Of a stretch of DNA of 64,000 bases, positions 17,298-25,460 are shown piece after piece. The position numbers and the translations under genes were made by a program. The notes under the pieces were generated by a model. That model saw nothing but the letters and a program-made list of their open reading frames with translations, did not search any database and was not told the origin of the DNA. Every line of letters starts with the position of its first letter. The stretch's first letter is position 1. The stretch comes from JAUILA01 sp050289805 (GTDB lineage: Bacteria > Bacteroidota > Bacteroidia > Cytophagales > Cyclobacteriaceae), in the NCBI GenBank assembly GCA_050289805.1, contig JBNKGL010000003.1, positions 259,374 through 323,373 of the forward strand, written 5' to 3'.

Positions 17298-18328
17298 TAT
17301 TCTACGTATTCTACAGTTGTTGTCGTTAATTCTTTCGTATAATCCTTAAGTAAGGATTCAAACTTGGTTACCGTGTTTTCCAGGCTGTCATTTGAAATTC
17401 CTCCAGCGGCGTTCTTATGCCCGCCTCCGCCAAAATGCTTCCGGGCGAAGGTGTTTACACTGAAATCTCCGATCGACCGGAAAGACATTTTAATAGCCTC
17501 GGTACGGTCTATGATGACAGCCGCAAAAATGATTCCTTCTATTGACAGCGCATAGTTAACCAATCCTTCGGTATCACCGGTTTTTGAGTGATATTTCTTC
17601 AGGTCGTCGGCACTGATCACAAAGTAAGCGGTCTTTAATTCAGGAATCACAGTCAGGCGCTCACTCAGGGCAAACCCAATGAACTTTATCCGATCTACAG
17701 AATTTGAATCATAAATTAATTTACTCACCCGCGCAGTATCTGCACCAAGCCCAACCAGTTCGCCACAAACACGGAAGACATTCTTCGTCGTATTCGGATG
17801 ATGAAAACTGCCGGTATCCGTCATAATCCCGGCATACAATGACTCTGCAATTGACTTATCAATCAATGCCTCGTCGCCAAGATCATAAATGAGTTCATAA
17901 ATCAATTCGGCAGTAGCAGCCGCTTCGGTAGTCCATTTAACAAAGTCCCCAAAATCTTCCGGCTCCAGATGATGATCAATCAGGACTTTCTTTGCTTTTG
18001 ATTCCCGAACTTCATCACCGAGCTCATTAATCCTGTCCAATGAAGAAAAATCCAGACAAAAGATCAGTGTCGCATCCGCTACCAGGGCTGCGCTAAGATC
18101 CTGTTGATTTTCGTTATAAATGATGACCTCTTCATTTCCAGACATCCATTTAAGAAAGTCCGGATAATCGGTTGGTGTAATCACATGAACCTGATGGCCT
18201 TTCTTTTTAAGATATGATGCCAGGGCTAATGATGAGCCCAATGCATCTGCATCTGGCTTGTGATGCGTCGTTATCACCACCTTCTGAGGTTTTGATATGA
18301 ACGCTTTGAATGCCTCTATATTTTGCAT
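17297..18328 (-). CDS. nrnA: DHH-family phosphoesterase (NrnA-like)
   Basis: A 343-residue cytoplasmic phosphoesterase of the bifunctional oligoribonuclease/pAp phosphatase type. DHH-domain motifs are THHKPDADALGSSLAL, FCLDFSSLDR, LIDHHLEPEDF and AGIMTDTGSF. The DHHA1 motif is FGGGGHKNAAGG near the C-terminus. It degrades nanoRNAs and possibly pAp or cyclic-dinucleotide products. The ATG at 18328 was chosen; a longer reading to 18385 would need a TTG start and adds residues not typical of the family. It is coupled to the FKBP gene downstream. Confidence 0.9.
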   Translation of the reverse strand: MQNIEAFKAFISKPQKVVITTHHKPDADALGSSLALASYLKKKGHQVHVITPTDYPDFLKWMSGNEEVIIYNENQQDLSAALVADATLIFCLDFSSLDRINELGDEVRESKAKKVLIDHHLEPEDFGDFVKWTTEAAATAELIYELIYDLGDEALIDKSIAESLYAGIMTDTGSFHHPNTTKNVFRVCGELVGLGADTARVSKLIYDSNSVDRIKFIGFALSERLTVIPELKTAYFVISADDLKKYHSKTGDTEGLVNYALSIEGIIFAAVIIDRTEAIKMSFRSIGDFSVNTFARKHFGGGGHKNAAGGISNDSLENTVTKFESLLKDYTKELTTTTVEYVE

Positions 18329-18472
18329 TTTTCTATGAATACCCCTCTGCCTGTCTATTGGGCTTCCATTTTGATCAAGCGGCAAATTTCAGAATAATTC
18401 CTGTATCATCAAAATAAAGTATCACCCGAAGATTATAACAGAAAATAAAATGTAATTGTGCTTCATATGTTC

Positions 18473-18480
18473 TAATTTTG
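18473..18480 (+). promoter_or_regulatory. Bacteroidota -7 box for ndk
   Basis: TAATTTTG followed by CAG, 28 nt before the ndk start. It matches TAnnTTTG-C-purine. The nearest TTG upstream is only 14 nt away, so the -33 element is weak. Confidence 0.55.
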
Positions 18481-18508
18481 CAGCTCGAATCTAAAAACAT
18501 GATATAAA

Positions 18509-18928
18509 ATGGCTGGTAAACGTACTTTCACCATGATTAAGCCCGATGCAGTAGGCGCGGGAAACTCCGGGGCAATCATCAAAATGATTGAAGAGGCCGG
18601 GTTTAAAATCGTGGCAATGAAGAAAACTCAAATGACACAGGAGGTAGCAGGTAAATTCTATGCCGTACATAGTGCACGCCCTTTCTATGATGATCTGAAG
18701 AATTACATGTCTTCCGGTCCTATCATCCCTATGATCCTGGAAAAATCAAATGCCGTGGAGGATTTTCGAAAGCTGATTGGTGCAACCAATCCCAAAGAAG
18801 CGGCAGAAGGAACTATCCGCCGGCTTTTTGCATCTTCCATTGAAGCAAATGCCATTCATGGCAGTGATTCAGATGAGAATGCAGAGATTGAAAGCAGTTT
18901 CTTTTTCTCTGAACTGGAACGATACTAG
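18509..18928 (+). CDS. ndk: Nucleoside diphosphate kinase
   Basis: A 139-residue enzyme that balances NTP and dNTP pools through a phosphohistidine. TFTMIKPDAV at the N-terminus and the catalytic-His motif NAIHGSDS near residue 114 are intact. Monocistronic, with its own -7 box upstream and a perfect GC-rich terminator 6 nt after the stop codon. Confidence 0.97.
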   Translation: MAGKRTFTMIKPDAVGAGNSGAIIKMIEEAGFKIVAMKKTQMTQEVAGKFYAVHSARPFYDDLKNYMSSGPIIPMILEKSNAVEDFRKLIGATNPKEAAEGTIRRLFASSIEANAIHGSDSDENAEIESSFFFSELERY

Positions 18929-18934
18929 AATTTG

Positions 18935-18959
18935 AATCCCCTCTTCGGAGGGGATTTTT
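18935..18959. terminator. Terminator after ndk, shared with the convergent gene
   Basis: AATCCCCTC / GAGGGGATT with a TTCG tetraloop, then T. The right end touches the stop codon of the leftward gene at 18958, so it may serve both strands. Confidence 0.85.
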
Positions 18960-19962
18960 AGTTAATTGACCCGAGCTTTGTCTTATAGGCTTCCAGGAGT
19001 AATTCCTGCTTGCGTATTGATAACAACAGATCACGCTGGTCATTGAGATTTTCGGTTATCAACTGTTCATTTTCCTGAATTTCCCTTTGATATTCGACCA
19101 GCTGATCATACATTTTACTTCGATCCTTATCCAGCTGCTTGCCTTCCTTCTCAGCGGATCTGAGTGCTTTCTTCGCATCTTTTTCTTCTTCTGAATTCCG
19201 GGCATTCAACAAAATATCCTTTCGCTCAGAAACTCGCTGAACCGCATTCCTGCGTTCTATTTTATTTGTTTCCAGCTTCCGGTTGTTATCCTCAATCTTT
19301 AGATTATTGTCGGTAATCTTTTTATGCATCTTCTCATTATCCTTGATCAGAGATTCCATATCATTATTTAAATCCTTCAATACTTTTTCTTCCCGATCGA
19401 TTTCATCCTGAACTACAGAACGGTAAATTTCAATTCCCTCGCTACGCATGAATGATTCAAGTGCCGAAAACAGCTGTGGGTCACCATCTGAAGTTAACGC
19501 TACCGAATCACGTTCCAGGGCCATCCATATATGTACAACCTCAGGCGTTCCCTCGATCTGAATTTCGACATCAAAAGGCTCTGCCGCAACCGCTTCAATC
19601 ATTACTCCATCAATTGAAAGACTATTCCCGTCGGTACGCACTTTACCATCCCCATTTTTTTTGAGATACCTGGACCAGTATTTTCGAACCTCATCAATAT
19701 CAGCTTCAGGAATGATCAATTTTCTGGATTCATGACGTTCGAATCGTGTAGAAATGTAATCCTGCTGAACCTCCACTTTTCCGACATTCAGAACCGGTTG
19801 CTCCAATGCATCCAGTTGATCTGCTATTTGTCCCCGATCATAGATAACCGGTTGTTCACTGAGGATAGGCATAATTTTTGGCCCATCTACCGTATCACTT
19901 TTCTGTGCATTCGTTGTAATACTGAAAAAAATCAACCCCGATAGCACTAATAATATTTTCAT
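18958..19962 (-). CDS. Secreted coiled-coil protein of unknown function
   Basis: A 334-residue protein with a signal peptide (cleavage likely after TNAQ, residue 19). Residues 60-160 form a globular region, and from about 175 to the end there is a long, highly charged heptad-rich coiled coil (Lys, Glu, Asp, Asn). It probably resides in the periplasm. The layout recalls secreted Bacteroidota proteins with a small alpha/beta head and a coiled-coil tail, but I cannot assign a family. It lies 3 nt downstream of the AMSDH gene and could be co-transcribed with it, although nothing links it to kynurenine catabolism. Confidence 0.75.
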   Translation of the reverse strand: MKILLVLSGLIFFSITTNAQKSDTVDGPKIMPILSEQPVIYDRGQIADQLDALEQPVLNVGKVEVQQDYISTRFERHESRKLIIPEADIDEVRKYWSRYLKKNGDGKVRTDGNSLSIDGVMIEAVAAEPFDVEIQIEGTPEVVHIWMALERDSVALTSDGDPQLFSALESFMRSEGIEIYRSVVQDEIDREEKVLKDLNNDMESLIKDNEKMHKKITDNNLKIEDNNRKLETNKIERRNAVQRVSERKDILLNARNSEEEKDAKKALRSAEKEGKQLDKDRSKMYDQLVEYQREIQENEQLITENLNDQRDLLLSIRKQELLLEAYKTKLGSIN

Positions 19963-19965
19963 AAT

Positions 19966-21408
19966 TCAAAGTTTGATACAAACGTTTTTTGGTTCTGTAA
20001 AGAAATCCAGCGCATCCCAGCCACCTTCGCGCCCAACACCAGACTGTTTTGATCCTCCAAAGGGCGTACGCAGATCTCTTAATAGCCAGCAATTTACCCA
20101 AACGATTCCTGAATGCAACGCATGGGAAACCCTGTGCGCCCTCCTGAGGTTTTCCGTCCAGATGGTCGCACTGAGCCCATATGCGGTATCATTTGCCATT
20201 TGAATGGCCTCATCTTCTGTAGAAAAAGACGTAATCGTGACCACAGGACCAAATATCTCTTCCTGGTTTGTACGGCATCCCATATCAAGGCCAGTAATTA
20301 TTGTAGGTTCATGGAAATAACCATTTTCACACCTGCCTGAAAGTTTAACACGCTCTCCGCCCGAAATTACCTTTCCCCCTTCTTCCTTTGCCAGTTTCAC
20401 ATAACCCATTACTTTGTTGAGATGTGCTTCGGAAACGAGCGCGCCCATATGAGATTTTTCATCAAGCGGATCACCAACTCTCAGTTTGTTGACTTTTTGT
20501 ACAAATTGATCCACGAAAGTTTCATAAACGGATTCTTCCACCATTATACGAGACCCACACAGACATATCTCTCCCTGGTTGGCGAAGGAGGATTCCACAG
20601 ATTTGGCTACGGCCTCCTCGATATTACAATCCCCAAATACGATGTTGGGATTTTTCCCTCCTAATTCCAGGGAAAGCTTTTTAAACATCGGGGCGGCAAT
20701 GCTCGAAATTTGTCTCCCCGTAACCGTTCCTCCTGTAAAAGAAATTACAGGAACCGATGGATGCGCAACAATTGCCTGCCCGGCCGACTGGCCTGTTCCA
20801 TGTACAATATTGAGCACCCCGGCCGGCAACCCGGCTTCTTCACACAATTTACTAAAAAGATAGGCAGTCATTGGCGTTAATTCAGAAGGCTTTGCCACGA
20901 CACAATTACCTGCCGCAAGTGCCGGGGCAATCTTCCATGTAAACAGATACAAGGGCAGATTCCAGGGCGAGATACAACCCGCTACTCCATGTGGAGACCG
21001 GACCGTATAGTTTAACATATCGCCAGTTCGCACATGTGCATCGGATGAATAATGTCGAATTGCAGTGCCATAAAACCGCATATTTGCCGAGGCCCTGGGT
21101 ATATCAACTTTTTGTGCAAGTTTTACCGTTTTGCCATTGTCCCTGGATTCTGCGTTTGCCAGTTTTTCCAAATCCCTGTCAATGAGATCAGCGATCCAAA
21201 GCATGTATTCACTGCGTCTTTCAGCGGGCATCCCGGACCACGAAGGAAATGCCAACTTTGCAGCAGATACAGCCAGCTCGACATCGGATTGGTCACTGTC
21301 TGGGATCTGACTGTAAATCTTTCCGGTTGCAGGCTCCACATTGGGGATCCACCCGCCGTTCAGCGCCATTTTCCATTCCCCATTGATATAATTTAAAATA
21401 TCTTCCAT
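19966..21408 (-). CDS. 2-aminomuconate 6-semialdehyde dehydrogenase (ALDH superfamily)
   Basis: A 480-residue NAD-dependent aldehyde dehydrogenase. Its closest resemblance is to ALDH8A1/AMSDH: SPWNLPLYLFTWKIAPALAA is near-identical in pattern. The catalytic Cys is in FANQGEICLCGSR and the general base Glu in LSLELGGKNPN; TGGTVTGRQI forms the NAD pocket. It would oxidise 2-aminomuconate semialdehyde to 2-aminomuconate in the kynurenine route. The ATG at 21408 directly follows the SDR stop codon (TAA-G-ATG) and was preferred over a TTG at 21438. Confidence 0.88.
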   Translation of the reverse strand: MEDILNYINGEWKMALNGGWIPNVEPATGKIYSQIPDSDQSDVELAVSAAKLAFPSWSGMPAERRSEYMLWIADLIDRDLEKLANAESRDNGKTVKLAQKVDIPRASANMRFYGTAIRHYSSDAHVRTGDMLNYTVRSPHGVAGCISPWNLPLYLFTWKIAPALAAGNCVVAKPSELTPMTAYLFSKLCEEAGLPAGVLNIVHGTGQSAGQAIVAHPSVPVISFTGGTVTGRQISSIAAPMFKKLSLELGGKNPNIVFGDCNIEEAVAKSVESSFANQGEICLCGSRIMVEESVYETFVDQFVQKVNKLRVGDPLDEKSHMGALVSEAHLNKVMGYVKLAKEEGGKVISGGERVKLSGRCENGYFHEPTIITGLDMGCRTNQEEIFGPVVTITSFSTEDEAIQMANDTAYGLSATIWTENLRRAHRVSHALHSGIVWVNCWLLRDLRTPFGGSKQSGVGREGGWDALDFFTEPKNVCIKL

Positions 21409-21409
21409 C

Positions 21410-22201
21410 TTACAAGCAGGATAACCTTCCTCCATCAACAGGTAAATTTATCCCGTTGATATAACCGGCTTCATTACTTGCCAGAAACGTTACTGCTGCA
21501 GCAGTTTCCCTGGCATCGGCAAATCTTCTGGCCGGTATTTCTTCAATCATCTGTTCCCGAATGGTAGCGGCCGAAAGTCTCATTTTTTTTGCTTTGCTTT
21601 CAATTATACTGTTGAGTCGTTCGGTAGATGTGGCACCCGGCAGCACATTGTTCACCGTAATCCCAAAAGGACCCAATTCGCCAGCCAATGTCTTGGCCCA
21701 GCTCGCAACCGCGCCCCGTATTGTATTGGATACTCCCAGTCCCGGAATCGGACTCTTTACCGACGTACTTATGATATTAATAATTCTGCCGTATTCCTCC
21801 CGGATCATTGCAGGGGTTAATGCTTCGGTCAGCAATTGCGAGGCAATCAGATGGCGCTCAAATGCCAGCCGGAATTCATCGGGCGCTGCACCATGGACGG
21901 TACCTGCAGGAGGTCCCCCGGAATTATTCACCAGGATCGTGGCTTTGTTCAATACCGCTTGATGATCTTCGAGAGCTCTTCTCAAAGCAGCTGTATCATT
22001 AAAATCGGCAGCAATATACGAATGGGACTGACCTTCCGCATCCGGCAACGTACCGGCAAGTTTTTTCAGCTTTTCTGCATCCCTTGCCATGAGGATGACA
22101 GTGGCTCCCTGGGCGGCAAATAATTCCGCAATCGCCAATCCAATCCCTTGCGTACTCCCGCAAACAACTGCATGTTTTTCTTTAAGTGAAAGGTCAAGCA
22201 T
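21410..22201 (-). CDS. SDR-family protein with atypical active site
   Basis: A 263-residue Rossmann-fold protein of the short-chain dehydrogenase superfamily. The cofactor motif GSTQGIGLAIAELF, NNSGGPPAG (NNAG equivalent) and PGATSTERL are present. The catalytic YxxxK is not: the region after IISTSVKS reads GLGVSNTIRGAV, so Tyr and Lys are replaced by Ser/Val and Arg/Ile. A classical hydride-transfer mechanism is therefore doubtful. It is co-transcribed with AMSDH and divergent from HAO-kynU-kmo, which ties it to kynurenine catabolism. It might act on a late intermediate of the pathway. Confidence 0.85.
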   Translation of the reverse strand: MLDLSLKEKHAVVCGSTQGIGLAIAELFAAQGATVILMARDAEKLKKLAGTLPDAEGQSHSYIAADFNDTAALRRALEDHQAVLNKATILVNNSGGPPAGTVHGAAPDEFRLAFERHLIASQLLTEALTPAMIREEYGRIINIISTSVKSPIPGLGVSNTIRGAVASWAKTLAGELGPFGITVNNVLPGATSTERLNSIIESKAKKMRLSAATIREQMIEEIPARRFADARETAAAVTFLASNEAGYINGINLPVDGGRLSCL

Positions 22202-22245
22202 AACTGTGTTGAATTTTAGTTAAATTTAAGAGAAAAATAGAGCTT

Positions 22246-22773
22246 ATGGCAATCAGAAGACCATTTAACCTTAGAAAGTGGATAGAAGATAACAGGGATA
22301 TTCTCAAACCACCTGTTGGCAATAAAAACCTTTACACCGAAGCTGGTGATTATATCGTGATGATTGTTGGAGGGCCCAATGCCCGAAAGGATTATCATTA
22401 CAATGAAACTGAAGAACTGTTTTATCAGCTGGAGGGCGATATTATTGTTAAAATCCAGGAGGATGGCAAAGCAGTTGAAATTCCCATTAAAGAAGGTGAC
22501 ATCTATCTCCATCCGGCAAAAGTTCCACATTCACCAATGAGGCCCGCAGGAAGTGTGGGACTGGTAATTGAATGTATTCGGGACAAGGAAGAAAAGGATG
22601 GCCTGATATGGTATTGTGATAACTGCAATAATAAATTACACGAAACGTATTTTCCGCTGACAAATATTGAAAAGGATTTTCTTCCCCGATTCCGGGAATT
22701 TTACGGCAGCGAGGAATTGCGTACCTGCGGTAAGTGCGGACATGTCATGGAGGCTGATCCCCGATTTATTTAA
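22246..22773 (+). CDS. nbaC: 3-hydroxyanthranilate 3,4-dioxygenase
   Basis: A 175-residue cupin that opens the ring of 3-hydroxyanthranilate to give 2-amino-3-carboxymuconate semialdehyde. Iron ligands are in YHYNETEELFYQLEGD and HPAKVPHSP. The C-terminal rubredoxin-like second metal site typical of bacterial HAO is present as two CxxC pairs (CDNC and CGKC). It is first in the rightward operon, 43 nt before kynU and 44 nt from the divergent SDR start. A near-match -7 box (TAAATTTA, 22221-22228) precedes it. Confidence 0.95.
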   Translation: MAIRRPFNLRKWIEDNRDILKPPVGNKNLYTEAGDYIVMIVGGPNARKDYHYNETEELFYQLEGDIIVKIQEDGKAVEIPIKEGDIYLHPAKVPHSPMRPAGSVGLVIECIRDKEEKDGLIWYCDNCNNKLHETYFPLTNIEKDFLPRFREFYGSEELRTCGKCGHVMEADPRFI

Positions 22774-22804
22774 CAATCCTTTTCACAACTACACCCGGCA
22801 GGTG

Positions 22805-22812
22805 TAAGTTTG
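22805..22812 (+). promoter_or_regulatory. Bacteroidota -7 box directly before kynU
   Basis: TAAGTTTG followed by CGCC and the ATG. The expected transcription start, about 5 nt after the last G, coincides with the A of the start codon, so an internal leaderless kynU-kmo transcript is possible. Only a TTTC lies near the -33 position. Confidence 0.5.
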
Positions 22813-22816
22813 CGCC

Positions 22817-24142
22817 ATGACACATCATTTTGAAAATTCCGCTTCATTCGCTTCAGACCTTGATAGCAAAGATCAGCTGCAATCTTTCCGGCGTGAATTT
22901 AACATCCCTTCCAAAAATGGAAAATCGGTCCTATACTTTACCGGTAATTCATTGGGGTTACAGCCTGTGAAGGCGAGAAAACTTGTTGAAGAAGAATTGG
23001 ATAAATGGGCCAATTATGGAGTAGAGGGCCATTTTGAGGGAACCCGACCCTGGTTTACCTACCATGAACATGCTAAAAAAGGTTTGGCTGTCCTGGTGGG
23101 CGCGAAGGAATCTGAAGTAGTCGCAATGAATAATCTCACCTCGAATTTGCACTTCATGATGGTTTCTTTCTTTCGCCCCTCAAAAACCCGCTATAAAATT
23201 ATCATGGAAGCCGGTGCATTCCCATCCGATCAATATGCAGTGGAAAGTCAGCTTACCTACCACGGTCTGGACCCTGCCGAGGCACTTATAGAAATATCAC
23301 CCCGGGAAGGGGAATTTATACTTCGTGATGAAGACATCCTGAAAGAAATCGAGTTACACGGTGATGAGACAGCCCTCGTGCTTATGAGCGGAATCCAGTA
23401 TTATACGGGTCAGAAATTTAATATCCGCGCTATTTCAGATGCAGCGCACAAGCATGGCGCTATGGCAGGGTTTGATCTTGCCCATGCAATCGGGAACATC
23501 AAAATGAACCTTCATGACGATCAGGCTGATTTTGCAGTTTGGTGCAGCTACAAATATTTGAATTCAGGACCCGGTGGGGTAAGCGGAATCTTTGTCCATG
23601 AAAAACATGGAAATAACCCGGATATTCCACGTTTTGCAGGGTGGTGGGGCCATGATCAGGAAAGTCGGTTTCTAATGCAGAAAGGATTCAAGCCGATGAA
23701 AGGAGCAGATGGGTGGCAGTTGAGCAATGTTAATATTTTGGGTACGGCAGCGCATCTGGCGGCATTAAATCTTGTCCTCGATGCAGGATGGGATAACCTG
23801 CTGGATAAAAGCAATAATTTAACTTCCTATTTAACATTTCTACTGGATGATTTAGCTAAAACATACTCCGATTTTGTGGTCATTACCCCCCAGGATCCTG
23901 AAAAACGAGGCTGTCAGCTTTCTCTCTTCTTCTCCCGGCATGGCCGTCAGGTTTTTGATTTTCTCACTGAAAACGGCGTTGTTGCGGACTGGCGGGAACA
24001 TCCCTTGAAAGAAAGTACGGAACGTGCCGGAGTTATCAGGATTGCACCTGTTCCATTGTATAATACATTCCAGGATGTATTTCAATTTTCAAGACTTTTG
24101 AAATTGGCCCTTGAAAAACAAAATGACAAAGACCGCGAATAA
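22817..24142 (+). CDS. kynU: Kynureninase
   Basis: A 441-residue PLP enzyme that cleaves kynurenine and 3-hydroxykynurenine to (hydroxy)anthranilate and alanine. Landmarks are YFTGNSLGLQP at the N-terminus, the PLP-lysine site WCSYKYLNSGPGG near residue 244, FAGWWGHD, and AHAIGN. The length is typical. Its end overlaps kmo by 20 nt. Together with HAO and KMO it forms the core of the kynurenine pathway. Confidence 0.97.
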   Translation: MTHHFENSASFASDLDSKDQLQSFRREFNIPSKNGKSVLYFTGNSLGLQPVKARKLVEEELDKWANYGVEGHFEGTRPWFTYHEHAKKGLAVLVGAKESEVVAMNNLTSNLHFMMVSFFRPSKTRYKIIMEAGAFPSDQYAVESQLTYHGLDPAEALIEISPREGEFILRDEDILKEIELHGDETALVLMSGIQYYTGQKFNIRAISDAAHKHGAMAGFDLAHAIGNIKMNLHDDQADFAVWCSYKYLNSGPGGVSGIFVHEKHGNNPDIPRFAGWWGHDQESRFLMQKGFKPMKGADGWQLSNVNILGTAAHLAALNLVLDAGWDNLLDKSNNLTSYLTFLLDDLAKTYSDFVVITPQDPEKRGCQLSLFFSRHGRQVFDFLTENGVVADWREHPLKESTERAGVIRIAPVPLYNTFQDVFQFSRLLKLALEKQNDKDRE

Positions 24143-25460
24143 ATCTATTGCTATCGCCGGCGCAGGGCTGGTTGGCTCAGTTATGGCCTGCTATCTTGCA
24201 CAGCGAGGATATGATGTGAATATCTTTGAAAGAAGATCCGATCCCAGGTTGGTAGGAACTGAACATGGACGTTCCATCAACCTCGCCCTCAGCAACCGTG
24301 GGTGGCTTCCACTCAAAGAAATCGGGCTTGAACCTGACGTGAAGAAGCTCATCATTCCGATGAACGGACGAATGATGCATGATACAAGCGGTCATCTGAC
24401 CTTTCAGCCCTATGGAAAGGAAGGGCAGGCAATCAATTCCATTTCACGCGGCGGGCTAAATATGCTGCTCCTCAACGCTGCAGAAAAAGCCGGATGCAAA
24501 ACCCATTTCAACTGCCAGGTTGAACATGTGAATTTCGAAACGGCAGAACTCCAGTTTAATGACGGCAAATCCTTTCATGCAGATATAGTGATTGGAGCTG
24601 ATGGCGCATTTTCTGCAATAAGGTCACAAATGCAACGGACCGACCGTTTCAATTATTCTCAGTATTTTATTGATTACGGCTACAAGGAAATGACCATGCC
24701 GGCAGGAAATGATAACCACCATTTAATGGAAAAAAATGCACTCCATATATGGCCCAGGGGGAATTTCATGCTGATTGCGCTGCCAAACCTTGATGGCAGC
24801 TACACCTGCACACTTTTTCTTCCCTTTGAAGGCAGGACTTCTTTTGAAACCCTTAATACCGATGAAAAAATTAAGAAGTTTTTCATCGAAACCTTTCCAG
24901 ACGTCATCCCGCTTATGCCAGAAATACTGGATGATTTTCATGATAATCCAACTTCTTCGCTGGTTACGATCCGGTGCTTTCCCTGGAGTAAGGGCAATGT
25001 GTTAATCATTGGCGACGCTTCACACGGAATCGTCCCTTTTTACGGACAGGGAATGAACAGCGGTTTTGAAGATTGCAGGATTTTGAATGAACTTCTTGAT
25101 ACCCATGATGATAATTGGGAAACAGTGATGGATATCTTTCAGGATCAGCGCAAACCGGATGCCGATGCCATTGCTGACCTTGCTTTACGAAATTTTATTG
25201 AAATGCGCGACCTGGTGGCTGATGAGGATTTTCTGTTGCGAAAAAAGATTGAAGCAAGACTCCATGATGCCTTTCCAAAAGACTGGATTCCGCTATATAC
25301 CATGGTCACATTTCGTGAAGATATTCGCTATTCTGAGGCACTGCGGCGTGGAAATGAACAAGCAAGGATCATGGATAGGGTGATGGCGGATCCGGATATA
25401 CATCAAAACTGGGAAAATCTAGACCTTAAGGCCATCGCAGAACAGCTTAAACCGCAATAA
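24123..25460 (+). CDS. kmo: Kynurenine 3-monooxygenase
   Basis: A 445-residue FAD hydroxylase converting kynurenine to 3-hydroxykynurenine. The N-terminal GAGLVGSVMACYLAQRG and the FERRSDPR end of the Rossmann fold, the GADGAFSAIR motif and the second FAD motif GDASHGIVPFYGQGMNSGF are all intact. The ATG at 24123 was preferred to an upstream TTG at 24111. It overlaps kynU by 20 nt. Its 3' end overlaps the convergent transglycosylase gene by 14 nt. Confidence 0.96.
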   Translation: MTKTANKSIAIAGAGLVGSVMACYLAQRGYDVNIFERRSDPRLVGTEHGRSINLALSNRGWLPLKEIGLEPDVKKLIIPMNGRMMHDTSGHLTFQPYGKEGQAINSISRGGLNMLLLNAAEKAGCKTHFNCQVEHVNFETAELQFNDGKSFHADIVIGADGAFSAIRSQMQRTDRFNYSQYFIDYGYKEMTMPAGNDNHHLMEKNALHIWPRGNFMLIALPNLDGSYTCTLFLPFEGRTSFETLNTDEKIKKFFIETFPDVIPLMPEILDDFHDNPTSSLVTIRCFPWSKGNVLIIGDASHGIVPFYGQGMNSGFEDCRILNELLDTHDDNWETVMDIFQDQRKPDADAIADLALRNFIEMRDLVADEDFLLRKKIEARLHDAFPKDWIPLYTMVTFREDIRYSEALRRGNEQARIMDRVMADPDIHQNWENLDLKAIAEQLKPQ

